NCBI RefSeq assembly: GCF_014287435.1
Contig: NZ_JACOPG010000001.1
Span: forward strand, 124,001 to 188,000
Direction of reading: 5' to 3'
Length of the DNA stretch: 64,000 nucleotides
Source: Roseburia lenta
GTDB lineage: Bacteria; Bacillota; Clostridia; Lachnospirales; Lachnospiraceae
Position 1 is the first letter of the stretch; each line of letters starts with the position of its first letter. Under the pieces are notes generated by a model that was given only the letters and a program-made list of their open reading frames with translations, was not told where the DNA came from and did no database searches. Below, piece by piece: positions 17,209-26,166 of the stretch. The position numbers were made by a program, and so were the translations under genes.

Positions 17209-20059
17209 GCAAATAAAAGATTTTTTGACGAATCGAATATTTACGTCGCGTTTGCGTGTATTGACGGCTGTTATGGTTTTGCTTGCGGGCATACTGATCA
17301 CCCGTCTTTTTGTCTTGCAGATCGTCCGCGGTGCCGATTATCAGGAAAATTATGACCTGACTGTAGAAAAGGATGAGACGATCGCAGCGACCCGTGGCAA
17401 CATATACGACTGCAATGGCAAACTCCTTGCCTACAATGAACTTGCCTACGCCATTACCATTGAAGACAACGGCACTTATGAGAACAGAAAAGACCGCAAT
17501 AAAAAGATGAACCAGGAGATTTCTGACATCATCACCCATATCGAGGCGAACGGTGACAGTATTGACAATAATTTTGGTATTACGCGGTCTTCTTCCGGTC
17601 AATATTCCTTTGTCAATGACAGCGGCACAGCATTACAGCGTTTCCGTGCGGATGTTTTTGGACATGCAAGCATTGATGATCTGGAATACAATGACAAACT
17701 GGGATTTGATGAAGCGGAAGCCACACCGGATCAGATCATGGACTATCTGATGGGAGAGGAACGCTACAACATTTCCGACAAATATGATGGAGAAATGCGC
17801 TATAAGATCTGTATCGTGCGTTACAATATCGGACAGAATTCTTATCAGAAATATATTGCTACGACCATAGCCAGCAATGTCAGTGATGAGTCTGTTGCCT
17901 ATATCAAGGAAAACAGCAATGAACTGACCGGCGTAGACATCAAGGAAACTTCGATCCGTAAATATGTAGACAGCGAGTATTTTGCACATATCATCGGTTA
18001 TACCGGTACCATTTCTACTGATGAATACAACGAAAAAAAGAAGGATGACGATTCCGTCGAACTGACGGATGTAGTTGGTAAATCCGGCATCGAACAGGTC
18101 ATGAACGATTATCTGTCCGGTACCAAGGGCAAACAAAAACTTTATGTAGACAGTGTCGGTAATCTGATCCAGGTATCGGATTATGAGGAGCCGGAATCCG
18201 GGGATGATGTCTATCTGTCGATCGACAAGGATCTACAGGAGGCGACCTATCGCGCTCTGGAAAAAGAGATCGCAAGTATTGTCTATTCCAAGATCGCCAA
18301 TATCAAGACCTATCATACGACAGGAGAAGAATCGGATATCATGATCCCGGTCTATGATGTCTATCATTCCTTTATCAATAACAACCTGATCGATACCTCA
18401 AAGTTTTCCGATGCGGATGCAACGGATACAGAGAGGGCAGTAAAGTCTGCTTATGATAAAAAGACAGCGGATGTATTCAGCCAGTTGCAAAGCCAGCTTA
18501 AGCCGACCACCGGTACGGTCTATAAGGATCTGTCCGAGGAATATCAGGATTATGCGACTTACATTGTGACCTATCTGAAAAAACAGGGCATTTTTGATAA
18601 AGATGCGATCGACGCCTCGGATGAGATGCAGACCAAATGGACCAGTGAGTCTTTGAGTGTCAACGAATACTTACTCTATGCGATCGAGCAGAACTGGATC
18701 GACATTACAAAATATGCAAAAGATACCAAGTATGTGGATACGGATGAATTGTACGGTCTTTTGATTGACTATGTCTTGGATCAGTTGCAGACCGATGCAT
18801 CTTTTGAAAAACTGGTCTACAAATATGCTATTCAGCAGGATATGATATCCGGCAACCAGTTGTGTGCTCTTTTATATGAGCAGGGCGTTCTGCCGGAGGA
18901 TGATACGACACACGATGCACTCTTGTCTGGTCGTATCTCTGCTTACAGTTTTGTCTTGGATAAGATCAAGAACCTTGAGATCACACCGGGGCAGTTGGGA
19001 CTGGATCCTTGTTCCGGATCTGCTGTCGTCATTGATTCAAAGACCGGCGAGGTTCTGGCTTGTGTCTCTTATCCGGGCTATGACAACAACAAACTGGCAA
19101 ATTCGGTGGATTCTACCTATTATGCTTATCTGACCAACAGTAAGTCGGAACCGCTTTATAACCATGCGACCCAGCAGAAGACGGCACCGGGTTCTACCTA
19201 CAAGGTCGTCAGTGCGACCGCCGGGCTTGCAGAAAATGTCATTACGACTTCAACCCAGATCCTGGATCAGGGTAAGTTTGAAAAAGTCAGCAATAAACCG
19301 GAATGTTGGATCTATCCGCGAAGTACACATGGTCTGATCAATGTGGCTGAGGCATTGCGTTTTTCCTGCAACTATTTCTTTTATGAAGTGGGGTATGATC
19401 TGGCTGGTGGCAACAGCAATAATTATAATGACAGTCAGGGTATTGAAAAACTTGCCAAATATGCATCTATGTATGGCTTGGATTCCAAGACGGGCGTAGA
19501 GATCGATGAGTCTACGCCGACACCGGCAACGGAATTCCCAGTCATGGCTGCCATCGGTCAGTCTGATAACAACTTTACGACGATCTCATTGGCACGTTAT
19601 ATCACGGCAGTTTCCAACCGCGGAACTGTCTACGATCTGACACTTTTAGACCATGTGGAGGATCCGGCGAGCGGAGAGACCGTTGCAACATACAGTCCAT
19701 CTGTGAAAAATCAGATCACGGCATTGACGGACAGTGAATGGTCGACCTTAAATTCCGGCCTTCGTATGGTCGTAGAAGACCTGTCGGCATTTAAGGGAAC
19801 CAGCGTTGCGGCAGCCGGAAAAACAGGTACGGCGCAGGAGTCCCTGCTTCGACCAAACCACGCTCTTTTTGTAGGATATGCACCATATACAGATCCGGAG
19901 ATCGCGGTTGCGACCCGTATCGCACATGGATATGGATCCAGCAATGCATCCGTTGTTGCGGCTGAGATCATGTCTTATTACTTCGGCGAAAAGACGCTGG
20001 AAAACATTGCGCAGAGTGGTGCCAACACAGAGACTACCACCAACAGTGTGACAGATTAA
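17201..20059 (+). CDS. mrdA: Penicillin-binding protein 2 (class B transpeptidase, long form)
   Basis: A 952-residue class B PBP that cross-links peptidoglycan together with RodA. One membrane anchor lies at about residues 22-42. The dimerisation region starts with the motif TRGNIYDCNGKLLAYNELAY. The transpeptidase domain has STYK (Ser665 nucleophile), SCN (Ser722) and KTG (Lys874). Most PBP2 proteins have 600-720 residues; the extra length is a helical, charged insertion at roughly residues 385-600, between the pedestal and the catalytic domain. The start is TTG 17201, with AAGGAG at 17184-17189, overlapping mreD by 8 nt. The mre and rodA neighbours fix its role in elongation rather than septation. 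Confidence 0.95.
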   Translation: MFEQIKDFLTNRIFTSRLRVLTAVMVLLAGILITRLFVLQIVRGADYQENYDLTVEKDETIAATRGNIYDCNGKLLAYNELAYAITIEDNGTYENRKDRNKKMNQEISDIITHIEANGDSIDNNFGITRSSSGQYSFVNDSGTALQRFRADVFGHASIDDLEYNDKLGFDEAEATPDQIMDYLMGEERYNISDKYDGEMRYKICIVRYNIGQNSYQKYIATTIASNVSDESVAYIKENSNELTGVDIKETSIRKYVDSEYFAHIIGYTGTISTDEYNEKKKDDDSVELTDVVGKSGIEQVMNDYLSGTKGKQKLYVDSVGNLIQVSDYEEPESGDDVYLSIDKDLQEATYRALEKEIASIVYSKIANIKTYHTTGEESDIMIPVYDVYHSFINNNLIDTSKFSDADATDTERAVKSAYDKKTADVFSQLQSQLKPTTGTVYKDLSEEYQDYATYIVTYLKKQGIFDKDAIDASDEMQTKWTSESLSVNEYLLYAIEQNWIDITKYAKDTKYVDTDELYGLLIDYVLDQLQTDASFEKLVYKYAIQQDMISGNQLCALLYEQGVLPEDDTTHDALLSGRISAYSFVLDKIKNLEITPGQLGLDPCSGSAVVIDSKTGEVLACVSYPGYDNNKLANSVDSTYYAYLTNSKSEPLYNHATQQKTAPGSTYKVVSATAGLAENVITTSTQILDQGKFEKVSNKPECWIYPRSTHGLINVAEALRFSCNYFFYEVGYDLAGGNSNNYNDSQGIEKLAKYASMYGLDSKTGVEIDESTPTPATEFPVMAAIGQSDNNFTTISLARYITAVSNRGTVYDLTLLDHVEDPASGETVATYSPSVKNQITALTDSEWSTLNSGLRMVVEDLSAFKGTSVAAAGKTGTAQESLLRPNHALFVGYAPYTDPEIAVATRIAHGYGSSNASVVAAEIMSYYFGEKTLENIAQSGANTETTTNSVTD

Positions 20060-20072
20060 AAGGGAGGCGCTT

Positions 20073-20753
20073 ATGGTTAAAAAAGATTCTGTAGTGATCA
20101 AGAGCAGTCCTTATGGACTGACACTGGTTTTGGATCGGGAGATTTCTTTTGAACAATTAGTGCGGGAGATCTGCAAAAAATTTGCCACATCGCGCAGTTT
20201 CTTTGGAACTGCCACACTTGTGCTTTCCATTGAGGGGCGTCCGGTCAGTGCTGAGGAAGCCGCGGTCATCGTGGAGGCGATCCAGTTAAATTCGGACATT
20301 ACGATTTCTTTGATCGAGGAAGATAACGAATTAAAGAATATCGAAATGAAAGAAAAAATCGACAGATTCTACTATGAAAATATTTATGAGAATGCTAAAA
20401 TTATTATGGGTAGTGTGACAAAGAAGGATGTCGTGACGTCAGACGGAAGCATTGTGATCCTTGGTGATGTCAAGTCAAAGGCGATTGTTCAGGCCGCCGG
20501 CAATGTCATCGTTATGGGCAGCCTGGAAGGCAGTGTTTATGCCGGTTATCCTGAGGATGACAAATGCTATATCGCTGCCAATCAGATCAATGCCGCTCAC
20601 ATGCAGATCGGCAAGGTCGCAGGCGATGTCAAGGTGGCGAGTAAATGGTCTTTCCGCTCCAGAAAGAGTGAGAGCGAGCCATATGCGGTCGTTGTCTGGG
20701 AACAGGAACTTCTGGCGGAGCCACTTCGGAGTGGACTATTAAAACATTTATAA
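20073..20753 (+). CDS. minC: Septum site-determining protein MinC (divergent)
   Basis: A 226-residue protein with the MinC two-domain plan: an N-terminal FtsZ-inhibiting domain (about 1-95, including SSPYGLTLVLDREISFEQLV) and a C-terminal beta-helix (about 110-210) with the repeating pattern DGSIVILGDVKSKAIVQAAG, VIVMGSLEGSVYAG. The RSGQ-type MinD-contact motif normally at the start of the C-terminal domain is not recognisable; the equivalent position reads MGSVTKKD. It is followed 11 nt later by minD, which supports the assignment. It blocks FtsZ ring formation at wrong sites. Confidence 0.88.
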   Translation: MVKKDSVVIKSSPYGLTLVLDREISFEQLVREICKKFATSRSFFGTATLVLSIEGRPVSAEEAAVIVEAIQLNSDITISLIEEDNELKNIEMKEKIDRFYYENIYENAKIIMGSVTKKDVVTSDGSIVILGDVKSKAIVQAAGNVIVMGSLEGSVYAGYPEDDKCYIAANQINAAHMQIGKVAGDVKVASKWSFRSRKSESEPYAVVVWEQELLAEPLRSGLLKHL

Positions 20754-20764
20754 GGAGATTTGTT

Positions 20765-21475
20765 GTGGGCGATGTGTTTATGGTCGCTTCGGGCAAGGGT
20801 GGCGTTGGAAAGACGACACTGTGTGCCATGTTTGGAAGCCAATTCGCACGCATGGATAAGACCGTTGTCATGTTGGATACAGACTTCGGACTAAGGAACC
20901 TCGACTTATATTTTCATTTGGAAAATAAGATCATATATAATCTGGTGGATGTATTAAAGGGCGTTTGTTCCTATCGGCAGGCTCTTTTACCACTGGATTC
21001 CAATCGTACATTTTATATTATGCCGGGCAGCAGGAATTATGATTTTTCCTTACCGGAAGATGCCTTTTCCTGCCTGATCGAAAAATTAAAGGCGCAGTTT
21101 GATATTGTCTTGATCGATACGCCGGCAGGGATCACGCCGATACATCAGGCTATGTTTCCCTATGTAGATCAGGCACTTGTGGTCGTGACCATGAGTCAGG
21201 CCTCTCTGGCTGATGCCTTATCCTTTTGCCATGTTCTGCAAAAGCAAGGACTTCCAGCCCGTCTTATTTTTAATCAGATGGGACCTGATATGGCAAAAAG
21301 ACGCAACCGCAGCAGGCTGCAGGAGATGGCAAGACATGCCTTTCATGCAGAGTATTTGGGCAGTCTGCCCGATATGCATAAGAAATGCGCTATGCCGTCA
21401 GATTTTCTGACCCGGGGCAAGGAGATCCTACCGATCTGTCGGACCATCCTGATGCCGGCAAAAGAGACAGAATAG
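20765..21475 (+). CDS. minD: Septum site-determining protein MinD (short form)
   Basis: A 236-residue ParA/MinD ATPase. The deviant Walker A SGKGGVGKTT is at residues 9-18, followed by DTDFGLRNLDL and the Walker B region IVLIDTPAGI. It starts at GTG 20765, with AAGGAG 7 nt upstream. Typical MinD has 260-270 residues and ends in an amphipathic membrane-targeting helix; this one ends FLTRGKEILPICRTILMPAKETE-like with no clear amphipathic basic helix (described, not a measured property). No minE is nearby, as is usual outside Gram-negative bacteria and some clostridia. It should position MinC in the cell. Confidence 0.88.
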   Translation: MGDVFMVASGKGGVGKTTLCAMFGSQFARMDKTVVMLDTDFGLRNLDLYFHLENKIIYNLVDVLKGVCSYRQALLPLDSNRTFYIMPGSRNYDFSLPEDAFSCLIEKLKAQFDIVLIDTPAGITPIHQAMFPYVDQALVVVTMSQASLADALSFCHVLQKQGLPARLIFNQMGPDMAKRRNRSRLQEMARHAFHAEYLGSLPDMHKKCAMPSDFLTRGKEILPICRTILMPAKETE

Positions 21476-21488
21476 AAGAGAGTAGTTT

Positions 21489-22589
21489 ATGTTTCGAACT
21501 TACAAATTAAAAAATCTGAATATAAAATTGATCATCGGGATTCTGGCACTCACAATCCTGGGGATCTTGATCATCGGCTCTGCTGATGCGGACTACCAGA
21601 ACAAGCAGATCTTAGGTATGATCCTTGGTATTATCGTCATGGGGATCGTGGCACTGATTGATTATGATTTTGTCCTACAGTTCTCGCGGCTTTACTATGT
21701 TGCCGTGATCGGACTTTTGGCTCTGGTTCTTTTGGTAGGAGATAGTTCCAAGGGCGCGACCCGTTGGATCGATGTTGGTATCCGTTTCCAGCCTTCGGAA
21801 CTTGGAAAGGTTCTGCTGATCCTTTTCTTTGCCTCTTATCTGATGCGTAATGAGGATGAGATCAATAATCCTAAGTTTATCATCCAGACAGCGATCTTAG
21901 CAGCCATTCCACTGGCACTGATCGTAAAAGAGCCGGATCTGTCGACGACTATCGTTACCTTTTTGATCATTGCATCCCTTATGTTTGTGACCGGACTTAG
22001 TTACAAGTTGGTCGGCATTGTACTGGGGATCACGATCCCTGCCATTGCCATTTTACTTCTTGTCATTGTAAACAAGGGAAGTTCCATTTTACAGGGCTAC
22101 CAGAGCCTGCGTATCTTGGCTTGGCTCAAACCGGAGGAATATCCCGAGACGGCTTACCAGCAGCAGAATTCCATCATGGCGATCGGATCCGGTCAGTTTT
22201 TTGGCAAGGGACTTTACAATAACAGTGTAGATTCCGTCAAGAACGGTAATTATATATCAGAGCCCCACACCGACTTTATCTTTTCGGTTGCCGGTGAGGA
22301 AATGGGATTTCTGGGCTCGGTCTTGATCATTTTATTACTTCTTTTTATTGTTTATGAATGTATCCAGACGGCAAAGGTGGCAAAAGATCTTTCCGGTAAG
22401 TTGATCTGCTCCGGTATGGCAGCCCTGGTCGGTTTCCAGTCTTTTGTAAATATCTGCGTTGTTACGGGACTTTTTCCAAATACCGGATTACCACTGCCTT
22501 TTGTCAGTTATGGTCTGACATCCCTGGTGACCATGTATTTTGGTATGGGATTTGTATTAAATGTTGGATTACAAGCGAAAAAATATTAA
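21489..22589 (+). CDS. rodA: RodA, SEDS peptidoglycan glycosyltransferase
   Basis: A 366-residue polytopic SEDS protein with about ten helices. The signatures GATRWIDVGIRFQPSELGK, PHTDFIFSVAGEEMGFLGS and GLFPNTGLPLPFVSYG identify the RodA/FtsW/SpoVE family. Synteny with mreBCD and PBP2 points to RodA, the elongation polymerase that makes glycan strands from lipid II, rather than FtsW. It lies 13 nt after minD and 18 nt before mgsA. Confidence 0.95.
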   Translation: MFRTYKLKNLNIKLIIGILALTILGILIIGSADADYQNKQILGMILGIIVMGIVALIDYDFVLQFSRLYYVAVIGLLALVLLVGDSSKGATRWIDVGIRFQPSELGKVLLILFFASYLMRNEDEINNPKFIIQTAILAAIPLALIVKEPDLSTTIVTFLIIASLMFVTGLSYKLVGIVLGITIPAIAILLLVIVNKGSSILQGYQSLRILAWLKPEEYPETAYQQQNSIMAIGSGQFFGKGLYNNSVDSVKNGNYISEPHTDFIFSVAGEEMGFLGSVLIILLLLFIVYECIQTAKVAKDLSGKLICSGMAALVGFQSFVNICVVTGLFPNTGLPLPFVSYGLTSLVTMYFGMGFVLNVGLQAKKY

Positions 22590-22607
22590 ATTAGGGGGAT
22601 TTGCATT

Positions 22608-23003
22608 ATGAACATCGGTTTAGTAGCACATGATTCAAAGAAAAAATTAATGCAGAACTTTTGTATTGCCTATCGTGGGATTTTATCCAAAAATGACCTG
22701 TATGCCACAGGCACGACCGGAAGATTGATCGAAGAGGTGACCAATCTTTCCGTACATAAATATCTGGCAGGACATCTGGGAGGAACCCAGCAGTTGGCTG
22801 CACAGATCGAGCACAACGAGATCGACCTTGTGATCTTTTTGCGCGATCCGCTCACTGCCAAATCCCATGAGCCGGATGTCAACACGATCGCACGCTGTTG
22901 TGATGCCAACAATATCCCATTGGCAACGAATCTTGCGACAGCGGAACTTCTAATCAAATCCTTAGATAGAGGAGATCTTGAGTGGCGTGAAATGTATCGA
23001 TAA
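22608..23003 (+). CDS. mgsA: Methylglyoxal synthase
   Basis: A 131-residue enzyme converting dihydroxyacetone phosphate to methylglyoxal and phosphate, a bypass of lower glycolysis. The N-terminal GLVAHDSKKKLM, the phosphate-binding TGTTGRLIEE, GHLGGTQQLAAQI and the catalytic-site DPLTAKSHEPDVN are all family motifs. Length is normal (about 120-150). Its location after rodA in a cell-wall operon is a recurring clostridial arrangement. It overlaps the next gene by 17 nt if that gene uses GTG 22987. Confidence 0.95.
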   Translation: MNIGLVAHDSKKKLMQNFCIAYRGILSKNDLYATGTTGRLIEEVTNLSVHKYLAGHLGGTQQLAAQIEHNEIDLVIFLRDPLTAKSHEPDVNTIARCCDANNIPLATNLATAELLIKSLDRGDLEWREMYR

Positions 23004-23979
23004 ACTGCTTTCCCTATTGTTAGTCGCCTGTCTTGGATTGGGGCTTGTCTCCTGCGGGAGTGAGAGCACTGATCAGACATCATATGATCTGGAGACGACT
23101 TCCTATCAATACGGGATCACAAAGGTCAATAATATATCGGATGTATCTTTTTACGGTAGCAATCTGTGTGTGACCGATCAGGACAATTTCGGGATCGATC
23201 AGGTGGATTCCCATGTTGCCGGAGCCGGAGGCGTCTTTAATCTGGCGACCGGTCAGTGTACCTACGGACAGAATTTATTTGGCAAAATGTATCCGGCAAG
23301 CACGACCAAGATACTGACCTGTCTGGTTGCGATCGAGCAGGCAGACTTAGATACGCAGGTGACGGTCAGTGCCCATGCAGCCGACCAGACATCGGATTCT
23401 TCCGTAGCCAATCTGGCGGAAGGGGATGCCATGACACTAAAAGACCTATTATATGGTCTGATGCTCCGCAGCGGTAATGATGCCGCTATCGCCATAGCAG
23501 AGACGATCGGTGGCAGTGAAGAAGGCTTTGCAAAGTTAATGAACGAAAAGGCAGCCGCACTTGGGGCAACACATTCCCATTTTGTGACACCGCACGGCTT
23601 ACATGAGGACGATCATTATACGACCGTTTATGATATGTATCTGATTTTTCAGGCAGCCGTACAGAATGAGACTTTTTTACAGGTCATCAGTACGCCGTCC
23701 TATGATGTCTCTTATACCGGGGCAGACGGGCAGGCAAAGTCACAGACCTGGGTTTCGACCAATCGTTATCTAAATGGCAAGGAGAGCGCACCGGCAGGGT
23801 TTACCGTAGTTGGCGGCAAGACCGGTACGACCTACGAAGCTGGCTATTGTCTGGTTCTTTACTCTTATAACGACCAGAACCAGCCGATCATTTCTATTGT
23901 ATATAATTCAGATTGTACGCTGAATTTATATTATCTCATGAATGAATTGTTATATACATTCGGAGAAGCACCATCGTAA
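22987..23979 (+). CDS. dacF: D-alanyl-D-alanine carboxypeptidase lipoprotein (DacF-like)
   Basis: A 330-residue S11-family serine peptidase that trims the terminal D-Ala of peptidoglycan stems outside the membrane. A short N-terminal hydrophobic stretch ends in the lipobox LVSC, so it is probably a lipoprotein. Catalytic motifs are STTK (Ser105, Lys108), SGN in RSGNDAAIA and KTG in GGKTGTTYEAG. The start is uncertain: TTG 22978 is only 3 nt from GAGGAG, while GTG 22987 is 12 nt from it; I favour GTG. The large C-terminal domain of DacA-type enzymes is absent. The gene lies inside the mre/rodA operon, overlapping mgsA. Confidence 0.9.
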   Translation: MKCIDKLLSLLLVACLGLGLVSCGSESTDQTSYDLETTSYQYGITKVNNISDVSFYGSNLCVTDQDNFGIDQVDSHVAGAGGVFNLATGQCTYGQNLFGKMYPASTTKILTCLVAIEQADLDTQVTVSAHAADQTSDSSVANLAEGDAMTLKDLLYGLMLRSGNDAAIAIAETIGGSEEGFAKLMNEKAAALGATHSHFVTPHGLHEDDHYTTVYDMYLIFQAAVQNETFLQVISTPSYDVSYTGADGQAKSQTWVSTNRYLNGKESAPAGFTVVGGKTGTTYEAGYCLVLYSYNDQNQPIISIVYNSDCTLNLYYLMNELLYTFGEAPS

Positions 23980-24002
23980 AGCACAGATAAGGAGTGGACG
24001 CT

Positions 24003-24425
24003 ATGGTAGAGATTATTGTTGGAGAAAAAGGAACGGGAAAGACAAAGCACATGTTGGAGCGCGTCAATCAGGAGATCAAAACAGTGCTGGGGACACTTGT
24101 TTACATTGATAAGAGTCCCAAATATATGTACCAGTTGGATTCTCGTGTGCGCATGATCAATATGCCGGATTATCCGATCAATGATACGGATGAACTGATC
24201 GGATTTTTATGTGGTGTGATCTCGCAGAACAATAGCATTGAGAAGATCTTTATTGATAGTTTTCTCACACTGGCATACATTGACACCTCAGAAGGACTTC
24301 GTCTGGCGATCGACAAGTTATCCGTGATCAGCAAGACATTCCATGTGAATTTTGTCCTCAGCATTTCACAAAAAGAGGAAAAATTGCCGGAAGAATTAAA
24401 TGCAAAGATTTGTTTATCACTTTAG
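24003..24425 (+). CDS. Small P-loop protein of unknown function
   Basis: A 140-residue cytoplasmic protein with a Walker A motif (VGEKGTGKTK) near its start and a Walker B-like strand IEKIFIDSFL in the middle. The rest has a plain alpha/beta pattern and ends shortly after a strand NFVLSISQ. ATG 24003 is chosen because AAGGAG lies 10 nt upstream; the in-frame GTG at 23994 is too close. It is the last gene of the mreB operon and is followed by a terminator. Such proteins are sometimes labelled PilT-like, but nothing here shows a pilus role. An NTPase working with the shape or division machinery is possible but unproven. Confidence 0.7.
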   Translation: MVEIIVGEKGTGKTKHMLERVNQEIKTVLGTLVYIDKSPKYMYQLDSRVRMINMPDYPINDTDELIGFLCGVISQNNSIEKIFIDSFLTLAYIDTSEGLRLAIDKLSVISKTFHVNFVLSISQKEEKLPEELNAKICLSL

Positions 24426-24438
24426 ATAAAGGTATCAA

Positions 24439-24469
24439 AAAAGGTGTTCGTTATATGAGAACACCTTTT
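24439..24469 (+). terminator. Bidirectional intrinsic terminator
   Basis: The arms 24439-24449 (AAAAGGTGTTC) and 24459-24469 pair perfectly around a 9-nt loop, with T-rich sequence on the plus-strand 3' side and an A-run on the other. It can end the mre operon on the plus strand and the DUF378 gene on the minus strand. Confidence 0.85.
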
Positions 24470-24483
24470 TACATGATAAAAGT

Positions 24484-24681
24484 TTAATTGGATCGGATTC
24501 TGCCATAGGCACTGATCATGTATAGTCCGCTCAGACCGACAAGGGCATATATGATACGTGATAGCCATGACATATTGCCAAAGATAAAGGCCACGAGGTC
24601 AAATTGGAAGAAGCCGATCAGCCCCCAGTTGATTGCACCGATGATTACAAGAGTGAGTAATGTATAATCTAAACCTTTCAT
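24484..24681 (-). CDS. DUF378 small membrane protein (YuzA-like)
   Basis: A 65-residue protein with two hydrophobic helices and the DUF378 pattern: AINWGLIGFFQFDLVAFIFG followed by RIIYALVGLSGLYMI. The function of the family is unknown. The start has a good AAGGAGG ribosome-binding site. It is transcribed away from the HlyD-like gene and shares the terminator at 24439-24469 with the convergent mre operon. Confidence 0.9.
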   Translation of the reverse strand: MKGLDYTLLTLVIIGAINWGLIGFFQFDLVAFIFGNMSWLSRIIYALVGLSGLYMISAYGRIRSN

Positions 24682-24747
24682 GATAACCTCCTTTTTAGAT
24701 AGTATGGGACAGGTAAGGCGCGATTATACATGCCAAGGAGCAGTTTT

Positions 24748-26133
24748 TTGAAAAGAAATGATAATATTATAAAATTTCATAAGCAGATACAGATCAATAT
24801 CGGACTGATCATTTTTGGTATTATCTTTATTTATGTACTTTTCCATATCTTCAGTTATATGACTTCGGATAATATCACGGTCTACGAGGTACAGGAGGGG
24901 ACGATCGCACAGAATTACATCTATCAGGCGCTGGCAATCCGTCAGGAGCAGGTTGTCAACGCGGATAGTTCCGGAGATATTTTTTATTATGCATCCAATC
25001 TGGATCAGGTAGGAGTCAAATCCAATATTTACTCTATTGACACTTCGGGAGAGATTACCAAGCAGTTAAAGAGCCATGCCACGGATACGACAGCACTGAC
25101 GGATAATGATATGAGCCGCCTACAAAAGCAGATCGGTGATTTTGTCTATGATTATGACAGCAATCAGTTCCAGAAGGTCTATTCCTTTAAGTCAGATCTT
25201 TCTTCCAATCTGCAACAGTATTATAGCAATAGTCTCATGTCAGAGATTGCACCGCAGATCGAACAGGCGACGCAGGAAGGAAAATTTTCCATTTATACGG
25301 CACCGACCTCCGGTGTGGTCGTCTACCAGACGGATGGCTATGAGGGGCTGACATTGGATCAGGTCACATCAGAATCTTTTGATACGGGCAATCTTTCCGT
25401 GACCAATCTAAAGACGCAGGAGAGTGTAGAAGCAGGGAAACCGGCATATAAACTCATCACCTCCGACGACTGGAATATGATCATGCCGATCGACGAAGAC
25501 CTGGTCAAGATCATCCAGGACGAGAAGATGGAATATATCGAGATCCGTTTTGCCGCGGACAATGCGACGACCTGGGCGGCATGCAGCATCACGGAAAAGG
25601 CAGGCGATTACTATCTGGTGCTGAGTCTGGATGATAGCGTTGCCCGTTATGGGGATTCCCGTTTTATCCCGATCGAACTTTTGTTAAATGAGGAGTCGGG
25701 GCTCAAGATTCCAAACAGTGCTATCGTGGAAAAAGAATTTTTCACTGTTCCGAAGGCTTATTTCTTTATGGGAAATGATTCCGATTCTTCCGGTCTGATG
25801 GTGCGGGATAAGAAGGGCGATTCGCAGTTCGTAGCACCAACGATCTATTATGAGACGGACGATTATTACTATATTGATTCCGAGGATGTCAAAAAGGATA
25901 CCGTTATTTTAAAACCGGATTCGCAGGAAACCTACACCATCGGTTCTGAGACAGCATCTTTACAGGGCGTGTATAATATCAATAAGGGCTATGCGGTATT
26001 TAAGCAGATCAATATCTTATATCAGAACGAGGATTATGCCATTATCAGTACCGGCACGACCTATGGACTTTCCCTGTACGACCACATTGTGTTGCAGGGA
26101 GATCTGGTAAAGGAAAATCAGATCATTCGTTGA
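24748..26133 (+). CDS. HlyD-like membrane-anchored protein
   Basis: A 461-residue protein with one N-terminal transmembrane helix (about residues 16-37, INIGLIIFGIIFIYVLFHIF) and a long extracytoplasmic region. The part after the helix (VYEVQEGTIAQNYIYQALAIRQEQVV) looks like the barrel-sandwich hybrid domain of HlyD/RND-type adaptors. I choose TTG 24748 because AAGGAG at 24735-24740 is 7 nt upstream; ATG 24730 would put that site inside the gene. No ABC or other transporter is adjacent; yggS and sepF follow. The role is unknown and may be linked to division or the envelope rather than export. Confidence 0.78.
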   Translation: MKRNDNIIKFHKQIQINIGLIIFGIIFIYVLFHIFSYMTSDNITVYEVQEGTIAQNYIYQALAIRQEQVVNADSSGDIFYYASNLDQVGVKSNIYSIDTSGEITKQLKSHATDTTALTDNDMSRLQKQIGDFVYDYDSNQFQKVYSFKSDLSSNLQQYYSNSLMSEIAPQIEQATQEGKFSIYTAPTSGVVVYQTDGYEGLTLDQVTSESFDTGNLSVTNLKTQESVEAGKPAYKLITSDDWNMIMPIDEDLVKIIQDEKMEYIEIRFAADNATTWAACSITEKAGDYYLVLSLDDSVARYGDSRFIPIELLLNEESGLKIPNSAIVEKEFFTVPKAYFFMGNDSDSSGLMVRDKKGDSQFVAPTIYYETDDYYYIDSEDVKKDTVILKPDSQETYTIGSETASLQGVYNINKGYAVFKQINILYQNEDYAIISTGTTYGLSLYDHIVLQGDLVKENQIIR

Positions 26134-26166
26134 TCAATCCATACATTTATTTTGAGGAGGAAAGGC

